DNA of 64,000 bases from Thermoplasmata archaeon (GTDB lineage Archaea; Thermoplasmatota; Thermoplasmata; Methanomassiliicoccales; Methanomethylophilaceae). Made by a program: the position numbers and the translations under genes. Below the pieces are notes generated by a model. The model saw nothing but the letters and a program-made list of their open reading frames with translations, was not told where the DNA came from and searched no databases. The stretch spans positions 27,664-91,663 of the forward strand of contig SUTB01000005.1 of NCBI GenBank assembly GCA_015063125.1, in the 5' to 3' direction. Shown piece after piece: positions 33,104-42,060 of the stretch. Position 1 is the first letter of the stretch, and each line of letters opens with the position of its first letter.

Positions 33104-33587
33104 ATTTCGGGTTGAGCTGTCCCGGTGCGTTCAGGGAGCTTATGATGGGCATGAAGACCTGTCCCGACGACATGCCGGGCGTCTTGTTCAGACCGATGAT
33201 TTCGGGCTCATGGTAGTTGGTGATGATGACCTGATACCTCTGGATGTCGTCCTCGATCTGGACCACGGGGACCTCCAGTGCCTTCAGGGTATCCAGGACG
33301 GTGTCAGCCATGGCTTGGATCTCCTCGGGGGTGATCTCGTCCTTGAGCCTTATGAAGAATGTGTGCTCAAGGCTCTCAGCGTTGAAGATGTACTCGACAT
33401 CGGAGTCCGTGAGGATCTCCTTGAACCTCTTGCCCTTGTCGTCCTCCGGCGCCAGTTCGAGCATGCGCTTCTTCCATGTCACCGGTATGTCCAGGTAGAT
33501 TGCCTCCGTTCCGAGTATCTTCCACATGTTTCGTAGAATGGCAAGGGGGTATTTGTAACGTCGGGTGGACATCTTTGGACGTCCCAT
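33081..33587 (-). CDS. Unrecognised soluble archaeal protein
   Basis: A protein of 168 aa (152-168 depending on the start; ATG at 33572 is also possible). Composition and regular alternation suggest a globular alpha/beta fold: AILRNMWKILGTEAIYLDIP, SDVEYIFNAESLEHTFFIRLKDEITPEEIQAMADTV, and the strand RYQVIITNYHEPEIIGL. No signal peptide or known motif. It is convergent with, and overlaps by 23 nt, the membrane protein gene. Upstream, ATTAATTTCATG-type AT-rich DNA at 33590-33640 would hold its promoter. Confidence 0.6.
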   Translation of the reverse strand: MGRPKMSTRRYKYPLAILRNMWKILGTEAIYLDIPVTWKKRMLELAPEDDKGKRFKEILTDSDVEYIFNAESLEHTFFIRLKDEITPEEIQAMADTVLDTLKALEVPVVQIEDDIQRYQVIITNYHEPEIIGLNKTPGMSSGQVFMPIISSLNAPGQLNPKFSGGYDP

Positions 33588-33734
33588 CTTGAATAGTATT
33601 TAAAAGACATGAAATTAATAGACTTAAAATCATGTCAAATTGTGAAATTAATTACAATTTAATCAATGTTGATTATTTGTCAATCTATCTCAGTAGGTTC
33701 GATTTCAGATTCAGGGATTTGCAATTTTTGATAA

Positions 33735-33792
33735 ATTTGTACGGTTATAACAGTACAAATTAAAAAAGAATTTAAATAGTGTACTGTTATAT
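33735..33792. promoter_or_regulatory. Operator cluster and promoter of the DUF4143 ATPase gene
   Basis: The 12-mer TGTAC(T/G)GTTATA occurs three times: plus strand 33738-33749, minus strand 33757-33746 (so the first two form a palindrome ATTTGTAC...GTACAAAT), and plus strand 33780-33791. The TATA box TTTAAATA (33771-33778) lies between the second and third copies, 23-30 nt before the ATG at 33801, so the mRNA should be leaderless. A related site TGTACTGTCAAT lies before the nearby wHTH gene (35322-35333). The rest of 33588-33734 is AT-rich with no gene seen. Confidence 0.6.
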
Positions 33793-33800
33793 TATACCAT

Positions 33801-35021
33801 ATGGATGAGAAACTCGTACCACGTCCAGTTTACCAGGAGTTGCTTATGAGGTCGGTATCCACGCCGATGATCAAGGTTCTGGTGGGGATGAGGCGTACGG
33901 GCAAGTCCATGCTGATGAAGTTATTCCTTCAGGATCTGGTATCCTCAGGCATCGCCAGGTCCGCGATCTACTACCGTAAGTTCGACGATGAATTGGAAGA
34001 GGAGAGGCCCGATCTGCGTGGATTGATCGATGACGTCAGATCGAAGATCGATGTTGGCAAGGGGGCCTTTGTCCTTTTGGATGAGATGCAGGATATAGAA
34101 GGATGGGAACGGGCTGTGGAATCGTTCTACGAGGCGGGAGCAGACGTCTATATCACAGGATCCAATGCCACGATGCTATCATCGCAATTGGCCACCGGAC
34201 TTTCGGGGAGATTCGTGGAGATCAATGTGTATCCTCTCACATTCAGGGAGTTCGTGGAATTCAGGAAGAACCGGGGTGACACATCCTGTGAAGACGAGCT
34301 CCTGAGGAGATTCCAGCAGACGGGTTCTCTTCCGGCGATAGCACTGATGGACGAGGATGAGACCGATCTCATAGATATGATGCTCACGGGCATATTCAAT
34401 ACCGTCTTCGTGAAAGATGTGGTCCAGAGGAACGAGATCAGGAACAGCGCTAAGATCTACAATCTCAATCGTTTTATGCTGCGCAATATCGGCGACAGGG
34501 TATCCGTGAGATCCGCGGCGGGATATCTAACCAGCACAGCCACCAAGACAAACCCCGAAACGGTGGATTCATACATATCGATGTTAGAGGCAGCAATGCT
34601 CTTCTATCGTGCCAAAAGGATGGATTCCGGAACGAAGGACTATCTTCGCACCAGCGAGAAATTCTACAGCACCGACATCGGTATCAGGAACGTGCTCGTA
34701 CCGCCTCATCCTGATGATATAGATGGGATTATGGAGAACATAGTGTTCATGGAACTGAAGAAGAGATACGGGACGGTCTGTACATATGATGTGGATGGAC
34801 GTGAGGTGGACTTTGCCGTATGGGCTCCTAAGCATAAGGCGTACTACCAGGTCTGTTCCGATATTACATCCATGGATACGCTGAAGAGGGAGCTCGCGCC
34901 GCTCAGGTCGATTGACGATAATTATCCGAAATACATCATATGCAAGGGTAAAATCCCGTTTGATGATGTGGACGGTATAAGGATAGTGGACTACGATGAT
35001 TGGGTAAAGGAACCGTATTGA
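33801..35021 (+). CDS. AAA-type ATPase with DUF4143 domain
   Basis: A protein of 406 aa. Walker A GMRRTGKS is near residue 29-36 and Walker B FVLLDEMQDIEGWE near residue 92-105. Sensor-like ITGSNATMLSSQLATGLSGR and the PLTFREF element are typical of this clade. The C-terminal DUF4143 part includes the EVDFAVW...YYQVCSD pattern, a PD-(D/E)xK-like core that lacks a clear E-x-K. Soluble. Function unknown, often in accessory DNA. It has its own palindrome-rich promoter and probably a leaderless mRNA; the convergent wHTH gene is a candidate regulator. Confidence 0.85.
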   Translation: MDEKLVPRPVYQELLMRSVSTPMIKVLVGMRRTGKSMLMKLFLQDLVSSGIARSAIYYRKFDDELEEERPDLRGLIDDVRSKIDVGKGAFVLLDEMQDIEGWERAVESFYEAGADVYITGSNATMLSSQLATGLSGRFVEINVYPLTFREFVEFRKNRGDTSCEDELLRRFQQTGSLPAIALMDEDETDLIDMMLTGIFNTVFVKDVVQRNEIRNSAKIYNLNRFMLRNIGDRVSVRSAAGYLTSTATKTNPETVDSYISMLEAAMLFYRAKRMDSGTKDYLRTSEKFYSTDIGIRNVLVPPHPDDIDGIMENIVFMELKKRYGTVCTYDVDGREVDFAVWAPKHKAYYQVCSDITSMDTLKRELAPLRSIDDNYPKYIICKGKIPFDDVDGIRIVDYDDWVKEPY

Positions 35022-35032
35022 CAGGTTTCCCT

Positions 35033-35311
35033 TCAATCATCCTGAAGGTTGTTGTACTCAGTACCTATCTCGCTCATCAGCCCGAGGACCTTGTCGCCTT
35101 TCTCAGTGAGGGAAATCGTCTTGGTGTTGTGCATGAGCGGACCCTTCTCCTCCAGCAGATGATGTCCGATGAGCTCGTTCAGTTCGTCTATGACGTTCTG
35201 TCCTTTGGTACCTAGATAATCGTAGATATCCGATTTCTTGCATGGACCCTTGTCATGCACGCAGGTGAGAATCAGATAGGCATACCTATCCAGAGGTAGC
35301 GGAACCTCCAT
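35033..35311 (-). CDS. Small winged-helix transcriptional regulator
   Basis: From ATG 35311 the protein has 92 aa. The winged helix shows as RYAYLILTCVHDKGPCKKSDIYDYLGTKGQNVIDELNELIGHHLLEE, then the wing NTKTISLTEKGDKVLGLM. A start at 35332 would lie inside the TATA element (TTAAGTATT, minus ~35330-35339), which is 25 nt before 35311, so the shorter form is preferred. It is convergent with the DUF4143 ATPase gene, 11 nt apart. The motif TGTACTGTCAATA at 35322-35334 lies on its own promoter and resembles the ATPase-gene operators, so it may repress both. Confidence 0.72.
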   Translation of the reverse strand: MEVPLPLDRYAYLILTCVHDKGPCKKSDIYDYLGTKGQNVIDELNELIGHHLLEEKGPLMHNTKTISLTEKGDKVLGLMSEIGTEYNNLQDD

Positions 35312-35321
35312 AACCAAGAAC

Positions 35322-35373
35322 TGTACTGTCAATACTTAATCCTAATGTCAGTTTCCATTTTTATTAGAAACTG
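35322..35373. promoter_or_regulatory. Divergent promoter region between two winged-helix genes
   Basis: TGTACTGTCAATA (35322-35334) overlaps the minus-strand TATA of the small wHTH gene. A separate inverted repeat CAGTTTC (35349-35355) / GAAACTG (35367-35373), with an 11-nt AT-rich spacer containing TTTTTATTA, lies between the two genes and could serve the plus-strand wHTH gene at 35446. Confidence 0.45.
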
Positions 35374-35445
35374 TAAAATACGATTCAAACACTATTTGGA
35401 ATCGGAAGGACGGATTTTGTGTTCGGATCCGTCGGGAGTCTTTCA

Positions 35446-35871
35446 ATGGTTGAGCAAGTAACCAGTTCGATACCTATCGGCAAGAAGATTGACGACAGGG
35501 ATAACATATGGGCGAATCCGCACACTTACGAAGATCTCCCGGAGGAGGTCAAGAGGTATCTCGCGGACAGGAGGAGCAGGACTGACGAGAAGACGACCCT
35601 GCAGAGGCTGGAGGGCAAGCATATCCTCAGCCTGATCGTGTATCTCAATTCCATGTCGCCAGTGACTAAAAGCGATATTTACAACGATGTCGCGAGGCAC
35701 GCAAATATGGTCGCTAAGCTGAAGGCACTGGAGGACATGGAACTGATACAGATATATTGCTCTGGAAGGACCAACACCAATATCGTCATCATCACTCAGA
35801 AGGGCAGGGAGGTGGCGGAGAGGATCTCTCGCATAGTGGATATAATCGACGGGAGAGAGGATCTAATCTGA
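35446..35871 (+). CDS. Winged-helix protein, surface-module paralogue A
   Basis: From ATG 35446 the protein has 141 aa. Pattern: short N-terminal arm with a D-D-R motif (KKIDDRDN), a linker YEDLPEEVKRYLADRR, then a winged helix GKHILSLIVYLNSMSPVTKSDIYNDVARHANMVAKL and the wing RTNTNIVIITQKG. It is clearly paralogous to the proteins at 52564 and 63204; shared are LPEE-, MSPVxKSDIYN, RTN and IT.KG. All three flank a giant surface-protein gene with the conserved RNA leader, suggesting a linked regulator. This copy ends 138 nt before leader A. The start is chosen by alignment with its paralogues. Confidence 0.78.
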   Translation: MVEQVTSSIPIGKKIDDRDNIWANPHTYEDLPEEVKRYLADRRSRTDEKTTLQRLEGKHILSLIVYLNSMSPVTKSDIYNDVARHANMVAKLKALEDMELIQIYCSGRTNTNIVIITQKGREVAERISRIVDIIDGREDLI

Positions 35872-35950
35872 TCTCTTCGGTTCTTTCTCTCCAGTTGCTT
35901 GTTCTTTTATTGTTAGTTTTCATCTTTTGCGAAATATGAAAGGGTATTCC

Positions 35951-35978
35951 GTCTCGGGTTATGGTAGTAATTCGAGAC
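35951..35978. repeat. Inverted repeat before leader A promoter
   Basis: GTCTCG (35951-35956) and CGAGAC (35973-35978) form a perfect 6-bp inverted repeat with an AT-rich spacer. It lies after the wHTH gene and immediately before the TATA-like TTCTAATACC (35981-35990) of the surface-protein transcript. It may be a terminator for the wHTH gene or an operator. Confidence 0.35.
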
Positions 35979-36008
35979 CGTTCTAATACCGTATTACGAT
36001 TGTTATGA

Positions 36009-36206
36009 TTCGACCATGACTTTCGTTCCCGAGGGAGATTAGGGGCCTGAGGGAATATGGATGGTCTTGCGGTAAAAGGCCCGCACAGATCCTTGATTAA
36101 GGGTAGGGATCAGTGTAGGACTAACCGAGGATTTTCGACATCGCCCATCCATCCGGTGGGAACCCGATTCAGTGGCCGAGTAGCCGTTGAAAAGGAGAAA
36201 TGAACA
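36009..36206 (+). ncRNA. Conserved structured 5' leader RNA, copy A
   Basis: A leader of about 198 nt from TTCGACC to the ATG of surface protein A; TATA-like TTCTAATACC lies 20-28 nt before it. It shares blocks with copies B and C: GATTAGGGGCCTGAG, AAAGGCCCGC, GATTAAGGGTA, TTTTCGACATC, ACCCGAT and GTTGAAAAGGAG. Pairings: P1 ~36021-36027/36123-36130 (one bulge), P2 TGCGG/CCGCA (36068-36072/36081-36085), P3 GATCCT/AGGGATC (36088-36093/36105-36111), P4 CCCATC/GGTGGG (36144-36149/36155-36160), P5 CAG-GGC/GCC-TTG (36170-36176/36183-36189). P5 ends just before the Shine-Dalgarno. Stem sequences differ from B and C but stay paired. No known class recognised. Confidence 0.7.
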
Positions 36207-39200
36207 ATGAATACAAAAGGAACAAAAATCCTGGCGGTCCTGGCTGTTCTGGCAATGGCATTCGCCGCGTTTGCTGTTATTGCGCCCGCAGAGATAGACG
36301 ATGCGGCAGATGCAGACATGCCTTTGTCAGGGTATGTCGAGTTGTCGGACGGGGCCACGCTTAACACAATCGGTAGTGCATCTCACTATTATGTGAGGAG
36401 CAATATCACGGTTAATGTGGACACAACCTCTGGTACGATCGGAGATTACGCCAGTGCCGTCAACATCGTCGTACTCAAAGGTTGCACAGTAACGGTGAAG
36501 AACACCGGTTCAACCATACCTTTGGTGTACGCATGGGTCGCAACTAACGAGACATTTGACACCGAAACAGGAACTTACACTGTAGAGCTGAATAACAAAG
36601 ATGTGAGGGACATCGGTGCGCAGATAGGTCCCGATGACAAGGTTGTCTGGGCTTCCGTACAGGAGGGGACATCATGGACTTTCTATTTCGGACCGTACAG
36701 CGATGATTTGAACATAGACACAGTAGACTGTAAAGTCACTGGTGACTGGACCACTCACCCTATCTATATCAAGGGTTCGAAGCTCATTGCGATCAACCTT
36801 ACAGCTATAGTAAAGTCGAACACCGCAGAGTTGGGAACCGAATTCAAGGTAACCAAGTTCTCTGGAGAGATTTCCTATGTTGATGCTACAACCTTGTCCG
36901 TCGACAAGTGGACCTCTGGAGATATCGAAGTCGTAAAATCTGAAGATTCTACCCTGAACTCCGACATAAGCACGGGATCAACTCTGTATGTCGATGCGGG
37001 TGCGACTATAACAGCTGGATCAGAATTCACCAACAACGGTACAATCAACATCAAACAGACCAAGGACTCATCTGGAGTAGTTGATGTCGGAATATTCATC
37101 CTGAATGTTGATATGGTCAACAACGGTGTTATCAACAACCTCGGAGAATTCGAACAGAATGGAAGCATCACCAACGAGGGAAAGATCACCACCGGAGAAG
37201 ACGGTGGATTGGTGAAGTGGTCCCATTATAGCGGCGAGGTCATCAATAACGGTACATTCACATTCAAAGAGACTACAGCCGCGTCTGGTGTTGTGTTCTC
37301 TTCAGAGAGTACTGGAGACGTGAGGAACCAGGTTGCATCCAATAAGGATGTAAGCGGCACAATCACTTCTGACACGTATGGGGAGAGTCAGAGCGCGACC
37401 ATCATCGCGTCTTCTACCCTTACAGGAACACTCGAACTGAATGGACTCCTGATCGTCAACGAGGGCGTCACCCTTACCATTACTGGTGACGGAGAGATTG
37501 TTCTTGGTAGCCCCCAGTCTGTCATCATCAACAACGGTAACATCGTTATCCAGAACAACAAGGGAATCGATAACCAGAAGGGATTCGTGTACAACTACGG
37601 CAAGATGACCTTCAGTGATCCCAGTACGGCCATAGATATTGGAAACCCCATCCTCGAGATCGGAAGTGCCGGTGCAGCATTCATGAAGAACTACGGAACG
37701 GTCACCAACAGTGTCGGATATGTCGTAGTAGGAGCAACTGGTTCTTTCATGAACCAGTCTGGAGCAACTTTCATCAGCAACTCCTACCTCAATCTCGATG
37801 ATGGTGCTCTCATCACTAACGCAGGAAAGATCCAAATTGATGGTACAGTAAACACTAACGGCGACGGCCAGGCAATCACTTTAACTGATAAAGCCGCTAC
37901 AGTCCAGATTGTAGGACTGATCCTTCCAGGCAAAGGTTTAACAATTGTTAATGAGACTGGTGTCGAGGGTGCTGTAGGAAGCGTCGTTCTGGCGACTACT
38001 CACTATGACGAAGCCCCAGGTGTTGCTGAGCACACCGATCTAATTACTGGCCTCAATGTTGCGACATATGACAACGGAAAGGCACTTATCGTCTCCGGTA
38101 ACGTCTCGCTTTACAGCGACACCTACGGACAAACCATCTCTGAGAATTACGCTATCGCTCTCGAGGGAACTACCGCTTACATTGGTGACCTGACCCTTCA
38201 GGAGAAAGTTCTCCTCGCCGGAGACAATGAGACGTTCAAGGTCGTAGGAACGCTCGTTGCCGTCAACCCTGGTTCCGCAGTCATTCAGAATATGGATGCT
38301 GGCGGAATAATCACAGTCGACGGTAAAATCATAACGAGCGTCTCGCCTCTCTCTGGATACACCACGCTTAACGCGGCTATGTATCAGACGATCAGCGAGA
38401 GCTTCATCAAGACTTACTACTACACCACACTACCGAACGCAGTCGCCGAGGCATCCGATCTCGGAGTCGCAGAGGTCACTATATATGGAAGTCTGGAGGT
38501 CAAATCCGATCTTACCATCCCCGCACCTCTCATCGTGAAGAATCAGGGAATCTTAACAATCAAGGACGGAGCGAACGTCATCGTTGCCGAAGGCGCCGAG
38601 CTCAACAACGGCGGAACAATATACGTCAACGGTTCCCTGTATGCATACAAGATCGAGGACATCAGTGGAAACACGACATCCATCGCCATCGTCAGTGATG
38701 TCAAGGTCGTTGGAAGCGAAGACGTCCTCTATACCAACCTGTACAGTGCACTTGAATCGGCAAAAGCAGGGGACACTGTCGTCATAACGAAGGACGACGG
38801 GGAACCTGTCAGGCTCGCCAAGGACACGACTATACCTCTCGGAGTCACTCTCGACACCAATGAGAAGGCCCTCAACACTAACGGAAAGAAACTGATCGTT
38901 AACGGTACTCTCGTACTGTATGCAGCAGGATCATTCACCAGCTATGAGGACGTCACACTCAACGGATATATCGTCAGCGACGATCAGAGGACATACAGCA
39001 GCACTGGCCTCGCCGGAGCCTATTACTACACGGACGTCGACAGTGTCGACAGATACTACATCGCTGGCATCAAGAACCTGGCGGACATAACCGCTTCTGG
39101 TGTCACCGAGATAGCGGTCTACGGAGACATCAGTACTACTGCGATTACATTCGCGGGTGCAGATGAGACGGCTACCGTTACCTTCTACGACAACGTCGAT

Positions 39201-40349
39201 GTGACCACCATGACTGCCACCAAGGCAGTGGTCGTGTTCAACTCTGGTTCCACAGTTAAGGCGACTGTAACCGACGGAGACAATGCCGTCGCCCTGGTAG
39301 GAGATGTTCCTGCAGGAAAGAACCTCAGGGTTACACTCGGGGACAACTTCAAGGTCGGAGGAGATTTCGACGCAGTCACGACCGCAGTATCCAAGTTCGT
39401 CTTCACCCTTTCCGGAACGAGCACCATTAATGCTCTGAACGTGAATGGCCTGAGGGTCGACGGAACTGCCATTACTGACGGAGCTGTCATCATCGTCAAC
39501 GACCTTGTCGTCACCGGCAGTCTCACCGTGGCAGAGGGAAAGACTCTGTCCGCTAAGAACGCAATGGTTACCGGGGCCATCGATGCTATCGGCGCCGCGA
39601 CAATCACCAACGTGAACATCGGATCCACATCCAACGCTGTTAAGGCGGCCGCAGACGTGGGTGGAAAGGTCACCGCTACTGTTGTCGTCCTGTTCGCTGG
39701 TAACACCGTCGACAGTGAGATCATCGAGGACATGAGGTACACTGAGTTCTACGTAGATGGAAAACTCTGGTTCACCGTCTACAGCAACGGATTGGTCGAG
39801 CTCAACGACCTCACAGTTCCCGTGACCGATGCCATTGCACATCCCGGTCACTATGACGACCTTACGGTCGGCGAGGACGGAAAGCTCTCCGGAACACTGA
39901 CTCCCGGCGACAAGGCATCCTACGATCTTGCAGTGGATTATAAGATCTACAACGTAACGATAAACACCGATGCTGGAATCAAGGCAGTCTACATCAACGG
40001 AAAAGTCATGACCTCTCCCGCCTCTGGACTCAACAACTTTACGCTCGAGGGGCTCGAGGCAGGAACTTATGAGGTCACCTACACCCTGCTCAACGGATAC
40101 GAGGGATCCGCCCAGCTCTACACCGCTGACGGAACCATCCTCGGGGATAATTCGTTCGTCCTGTCCGGAACCGATGCAGACGATCTGAATGTGACCTTCC
40201 AGCTTCTCGGAACCGAGAAGGAGGTCCCCTCCGTACCTACCCCGGAAGAGCAGTCCGAGTGGACCGTTACCACCATACTCCTGCTCATCCTTGTGATCCT
40301 GATCGCCATCATGGCCGTCATCGTCGCACTCAGGCTCAACAGGAGCTGA
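36207..40349 (+). CDS. Giant secreted surface/adhesin-like protein A, C-terminally anchored
   Basis: A protein of 1380 aa. A signal peptide covers residues 1-~30 (MNTKGTKILAVLAVLAMAFAAF, then an Ala-rich cleavage region). The middle ~1,250 residues are rich in N, T, V, G with recurrent short strands (NNGTINI, NNGVINNLG, ITNEGKITTG), as in right-handed parallel beta-helix adhesins. A C-terminal beta domain ends in TFQLLGTEKEVPSVPTPEEQSEW, followed by a transmembrane anchor ILLLILVILIAIMAVIVAL and a basic tail LRLNRS. It would be exported by Sec and displayed on the cell surface; host or microbe attachment is inferred. It is paralogous to the protein at 53309, best conserved in signal peptide and last ~150 residues. 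Preceded by leader RNA A. Confidence 0.88.
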   Translation: MNTKGTKILAVLAVLAMAFAAFAVIAPAEIDDAADADMPLSGYVELSDGATLNTIGSASHYYVRSNITVNVDTTSGTIGDYASAVNIVVLKGCTVTVKNTGSTIPLVYAWVATNETFDTETGTYTVELNNKDVRDIGAQIGPDDKVVWASVQEGTSWTFYFGPYSDDLNIDTVDCKVTGDWTTHPIYIKGSKLIAINLTAIVKSNTAELGTEFKVTKFSGEISYVDATTLSVDKWTSGDIEVVKSEDSTLNSDISTGSTLYVDAGATITAGSEFTNNGTINIKQTKDSSGVVDVGIFILNVDMVNNGVINNLGEFEQNGSITNEGKITTGEDGGLVKWSHYSGEVINNGTFTFKETTAASGVVFSSESTGDVRNQVASNKDVSGTITSDTYGESQSATIIASSTLTGTLELNGLLIVNEGVTLTITGDGEIVLGSPQSVIINNGNIVIQNNKGIDNQKGFVYNYGKMTFSDPSTAIDIGNPILEIGSAGAAFMKNYGTVTNSVGYVVVGATGSFMNQSGATFISNSYLNLDDGALITNAGKIQIDGTVNTNGDGQAITLTDKAATVQIVGLILPGKGLTIVNETGVEGAVGSVVLATTHYDEAPGVAEHTDLITGLNVATYDNGKALIVSGNVSLYSDTYGQTISENYAIALEGTTAYIGDLTLQEKVLLAGDNETFKVVGTLVAVNPGSAVIQNMDAGGIITVDGKIITSVSPLSGYTTLNAAMYQTISESFIKTYYYTTLPNAVAEASDLGVAEVTIYGSLEVKSDLTIPAPLIVKNQGILTIKDGANVIVAEGAELNNGGTIYVNGSLYAYKIEDISGNTTSIAIVSDVKVVGSEDVLYTNLYSALESAKAGDTVVITKDDGEPVRLAKDTTIPLGVTLDTNEKALNTNGKKLIVNGTLVLYAAGSFTSYEDVTLNGYIVSDDQRTYSSTGLAGAYYYTDVDSVDRYYIAGIKNLADITASGVTEIAVYGDISTTAITFAGADETATVTFYDNVDVTTMTATKAVVVFNSGSTVKATVTDGDNAVALVGDVPAGKNLRVTLGDNFKVGGDFDAVTTAVSKFVFTLSGTSTINALNVNGLRVDGTAITDGAVIIVNDLVVTGSLTVAEGKTLSAKNAMVTGAIDAIGAATITNVNIGSTSNAVKAAADVGGKVTATVVVLFAGNTVDSEIIEDMRYTEFYVDGKLWFTVYSNGLVELNDLTVPVTDAIAHPGHYDDLTVGEDGKLSGTLTPGDKASYDLAVDYKIYNVTINTDAGIKAVYINGKVMTSPASGLNNFTLEGLEAGTYEVTYTLLNGYEGSAQLYTADGTILGDNSFVLSGTDADDLNVTFQLLGTEKEVPSVPTPEEQSEWTVTTILLLILVILIAIMAVIVALRLNRS

Positions 40350-40398
40350 GCGTTAGATAATCAAGGATGAACGAACACCAACAACCACAAACCAAACA

Positions 40399-40414
40399 GG
40401 GCCCTTCGGGGCCC
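40399..40414. terminator. Hairpin with UUCG-like loop between convergent genes
   Basis: GGGCCC-TTCG-GGGCCC forms a 6-bp stem with a stable TTCG tetraloop between surface gene A and the convergent ATPase gene. It is preceded by an A/C-rich stretch (ACAACCACAAACCAAACA) similar to the one after surface gene B, suggesting a conserved 3' end. Confidence 0.55.
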
Positions 40415-40420
40415 ATTTAC

Positions 40421-41782
40421 TCAGATTGAGACCCCGTTGTTGAACAGGATCACGTCCCTTCCTTCGAAACCATCTCTGATATCGTCGTTGTAACCGGATA
40501 CCGAGAACATGCAGTAGACTTTCCTGTAATCGCCCAGCTCTTTCACATCCCCAGCTTTGGAAACCAGAGAGTTCAGGACGCTTATGCCCAGAGGCCTCTC
40601 CGTGAACTTGCATTCGCATACATATGCCGTTTTGTTCCTGTTGTCCAGGGCGATAAGGTCGATCTCCCCGTTGCCCCAGTACTTCCCATATCTTGCATGA
40701 ACGCCCTTTTCGAGAAGGTAGCTGCGCAGCTCCTTCCTGCAGATGCCCTCGAACACGAAGGCGACGTGTGCATCGACGAAATGCCCCTCCAGGTCATCCA
40801 GGGCGGTCTCCGGCTCCTCTTTCAGGATATTTCTCCTGTACGGGTACACGAAGCGGAACCAGAACTGCATGAAGCTGTCCGCTATCACGTACTGCCCGTT
40901 CCTGCTGTGCTCCGGGGACTTCTCGGTGATTGGAGATATCCTCTCCACCATGCCGACATCCATCAGTCTCTTGATGTACGGAAGCACCTCTGAGGAGGGA
41001 GCCTGGACGGTGCCGGTGAGCTTCTCCGCGGTACGGTTTCCGTTGGCGATCGCCCTCATGTACGTGTTGTAGCTGGAAAGATTGGAGAACTCGCTCCCGA
41101 GGAGATACTCCCCCTCGTTCAGGAGGGGTGCCCCCAGGGACAGGGATGATGATACCGCGTTCTCCTTCGGGGTGAGACCGTCCCTCATGAGCATCATGTA
41201 GTAGGGGACTCCTCCGGTGATCGAGTACTCCTCCACAGCTGTGCGGTAAGGCTTTCCCCTTATGGTGTCCCGGAACGGGAGCGGCATCAGGGTGAGGTCC
41301 CCCGTCCCCCTGCCGTGCAGGGGGCTGTCCTCTTCGGAGTAGCTCTTCATGGATACCAGGGACGAGCCGCACAGGATGAGCATGACGTTCTCCTTGGACA
41401 GGTAAGTGTCCCAAAGGCCCTGGATCGTCTTGAGGAGGTCCCTGTCGGCACGTACGGCATAGGGGAACTCATCGACGACGATGATCTTCCTTCCTGGCCT
41501 GTTGGAGACATAGGTCTTCAGGGCATCCTTCCAATTCGTGAACCTCAGTCCTTGGATGCCCGCGGACTCCGATACGGCATCTGAAAGGCTCTGGAGGATG
41601 GATTCGGAGGTCTCCTTATCCACCTCGAAGTACAGGCTCTCCTTGTCTTTGATGAATTCCTCGACGAGCCTGCTCTTGCCCACGCGGCGTCTCCCCTTGA
41701 TGAACACCAGGGGATGCGGCATCCTGTACTGCTCCTCTAGGAATTCCATCTCCTGTCTTCTGCCGATGAAGTCCATGCACAT
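40421..41782 (-). CDS. Archaeal ATPase with DUF234 nuclease-like C-terminus
   Basis: A protein of 453 aa of the archaeal ATPase family (COG1672-like). It starts DFIGRRQEMEFLEEQYRMP, with Walker A IKGRRRVGKSRLVEEF (~28-43) and Walker B KIIVVDEFPYAV. The sensor region has LILCGSSLVSMKSY. The C-terminal DUF234-like part has GEIDLIALDN...YVCECKF, a D-x(n)-E-x-K nuclease-type core that looks intact. The family is common in gut archaea and often lies near mobile or surface genes; function unknown. A 31-bp AT-rich palindrome in its promoter (41817-41847) suggests autoregulation or a dedicated repressor. Confidence 0.85.
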   Translation of the reverse strand: MCMDFIGRRQEMEFLEEQYRMPHPLVFIKGRRRVGKSRLVEEFIKDKESLYFEVDKETSESILQSLSDAVSESAGIQGLRFTNWKDALKTYVSNRPGRKIIVVDEFPYAVRADRDLLKTIQGLWDTYLSKENVMLILCGSSLVSMKSYSEEDSPLHGRGTGDLTLMPLPFRDTIRGKPYRTAVEEYSITGGVPYYMMLMRDGLTPKENAVSSSLSLGAPLLNEGEYLLGSEFSNLSSYNTYMRAIANGNRTAEKLTGTVQAPSSEVLPYIKRLMDVGMVERISPITEKSPEHSRNGQYVIADSFMQFWFRFVYPYRRNILKEEPETALDDLEGHFVDAHVAFVFEGICRKELRSYLLEKGVHARYGKYWGNGEIDLIALDNRNKTAYVCECKFTERPLGISVLNSLVSKAGDVKELGDYRKVYCMFSVSGYNDDIRDGFEGRDVILFNNGVSI

Positions 41783-41816
41783 GCTACGTTTCCTCCGTAA
41801 AAAAGGTTTTTGTTAA

Positions 41817-41847
41817 TTGAAAAAATTTTAATTTAAAAAATTTTCAA
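41817..41847 (-). promoter_or_regulatory. AT-rich near-palindrome in the ATPase promoter
   Basis: TTGAAAA (41817) and TTTTCAA (ending 41847) close a 31-bp near-palindrome of A/T runs (AATTTTAATTTAAAAAATT inside). It lies 35-65 nt before the ATG at 41782, where TBP would bind, so it doubles as promoter and possible operator. The rest of 41848-42030 holds no recognisable gene; an 87-codon frame on the minus strand there looks spurious. Confidence 0.45.
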
Positions 41848-42060
41848 TTATTTTTGATGTTAGGATTTTCCTCTGAATTGGTATGTTCCAGCAAAGGGAA
41901 AGTGAGCACATCGCCGGAGTAGTCTTCATCAGATAATATAAACTCTCGGTCGCCCCGTATAGTGGAAATGAAGGTAACGAATAACGTTTCCATTGCACGC
42001 CTCACTCCCCGTCCGTGCCCGCGCACGGCTTTATTAATAAGTAACAGATAACCTGCCATC

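Noticed and set aside
36875..39851. Long minus-strand frames inside surface gene A (up to 306 codons)
   Set aside because: Antisense shadows of a repetitive Thr/Val/Asn-rich gene.
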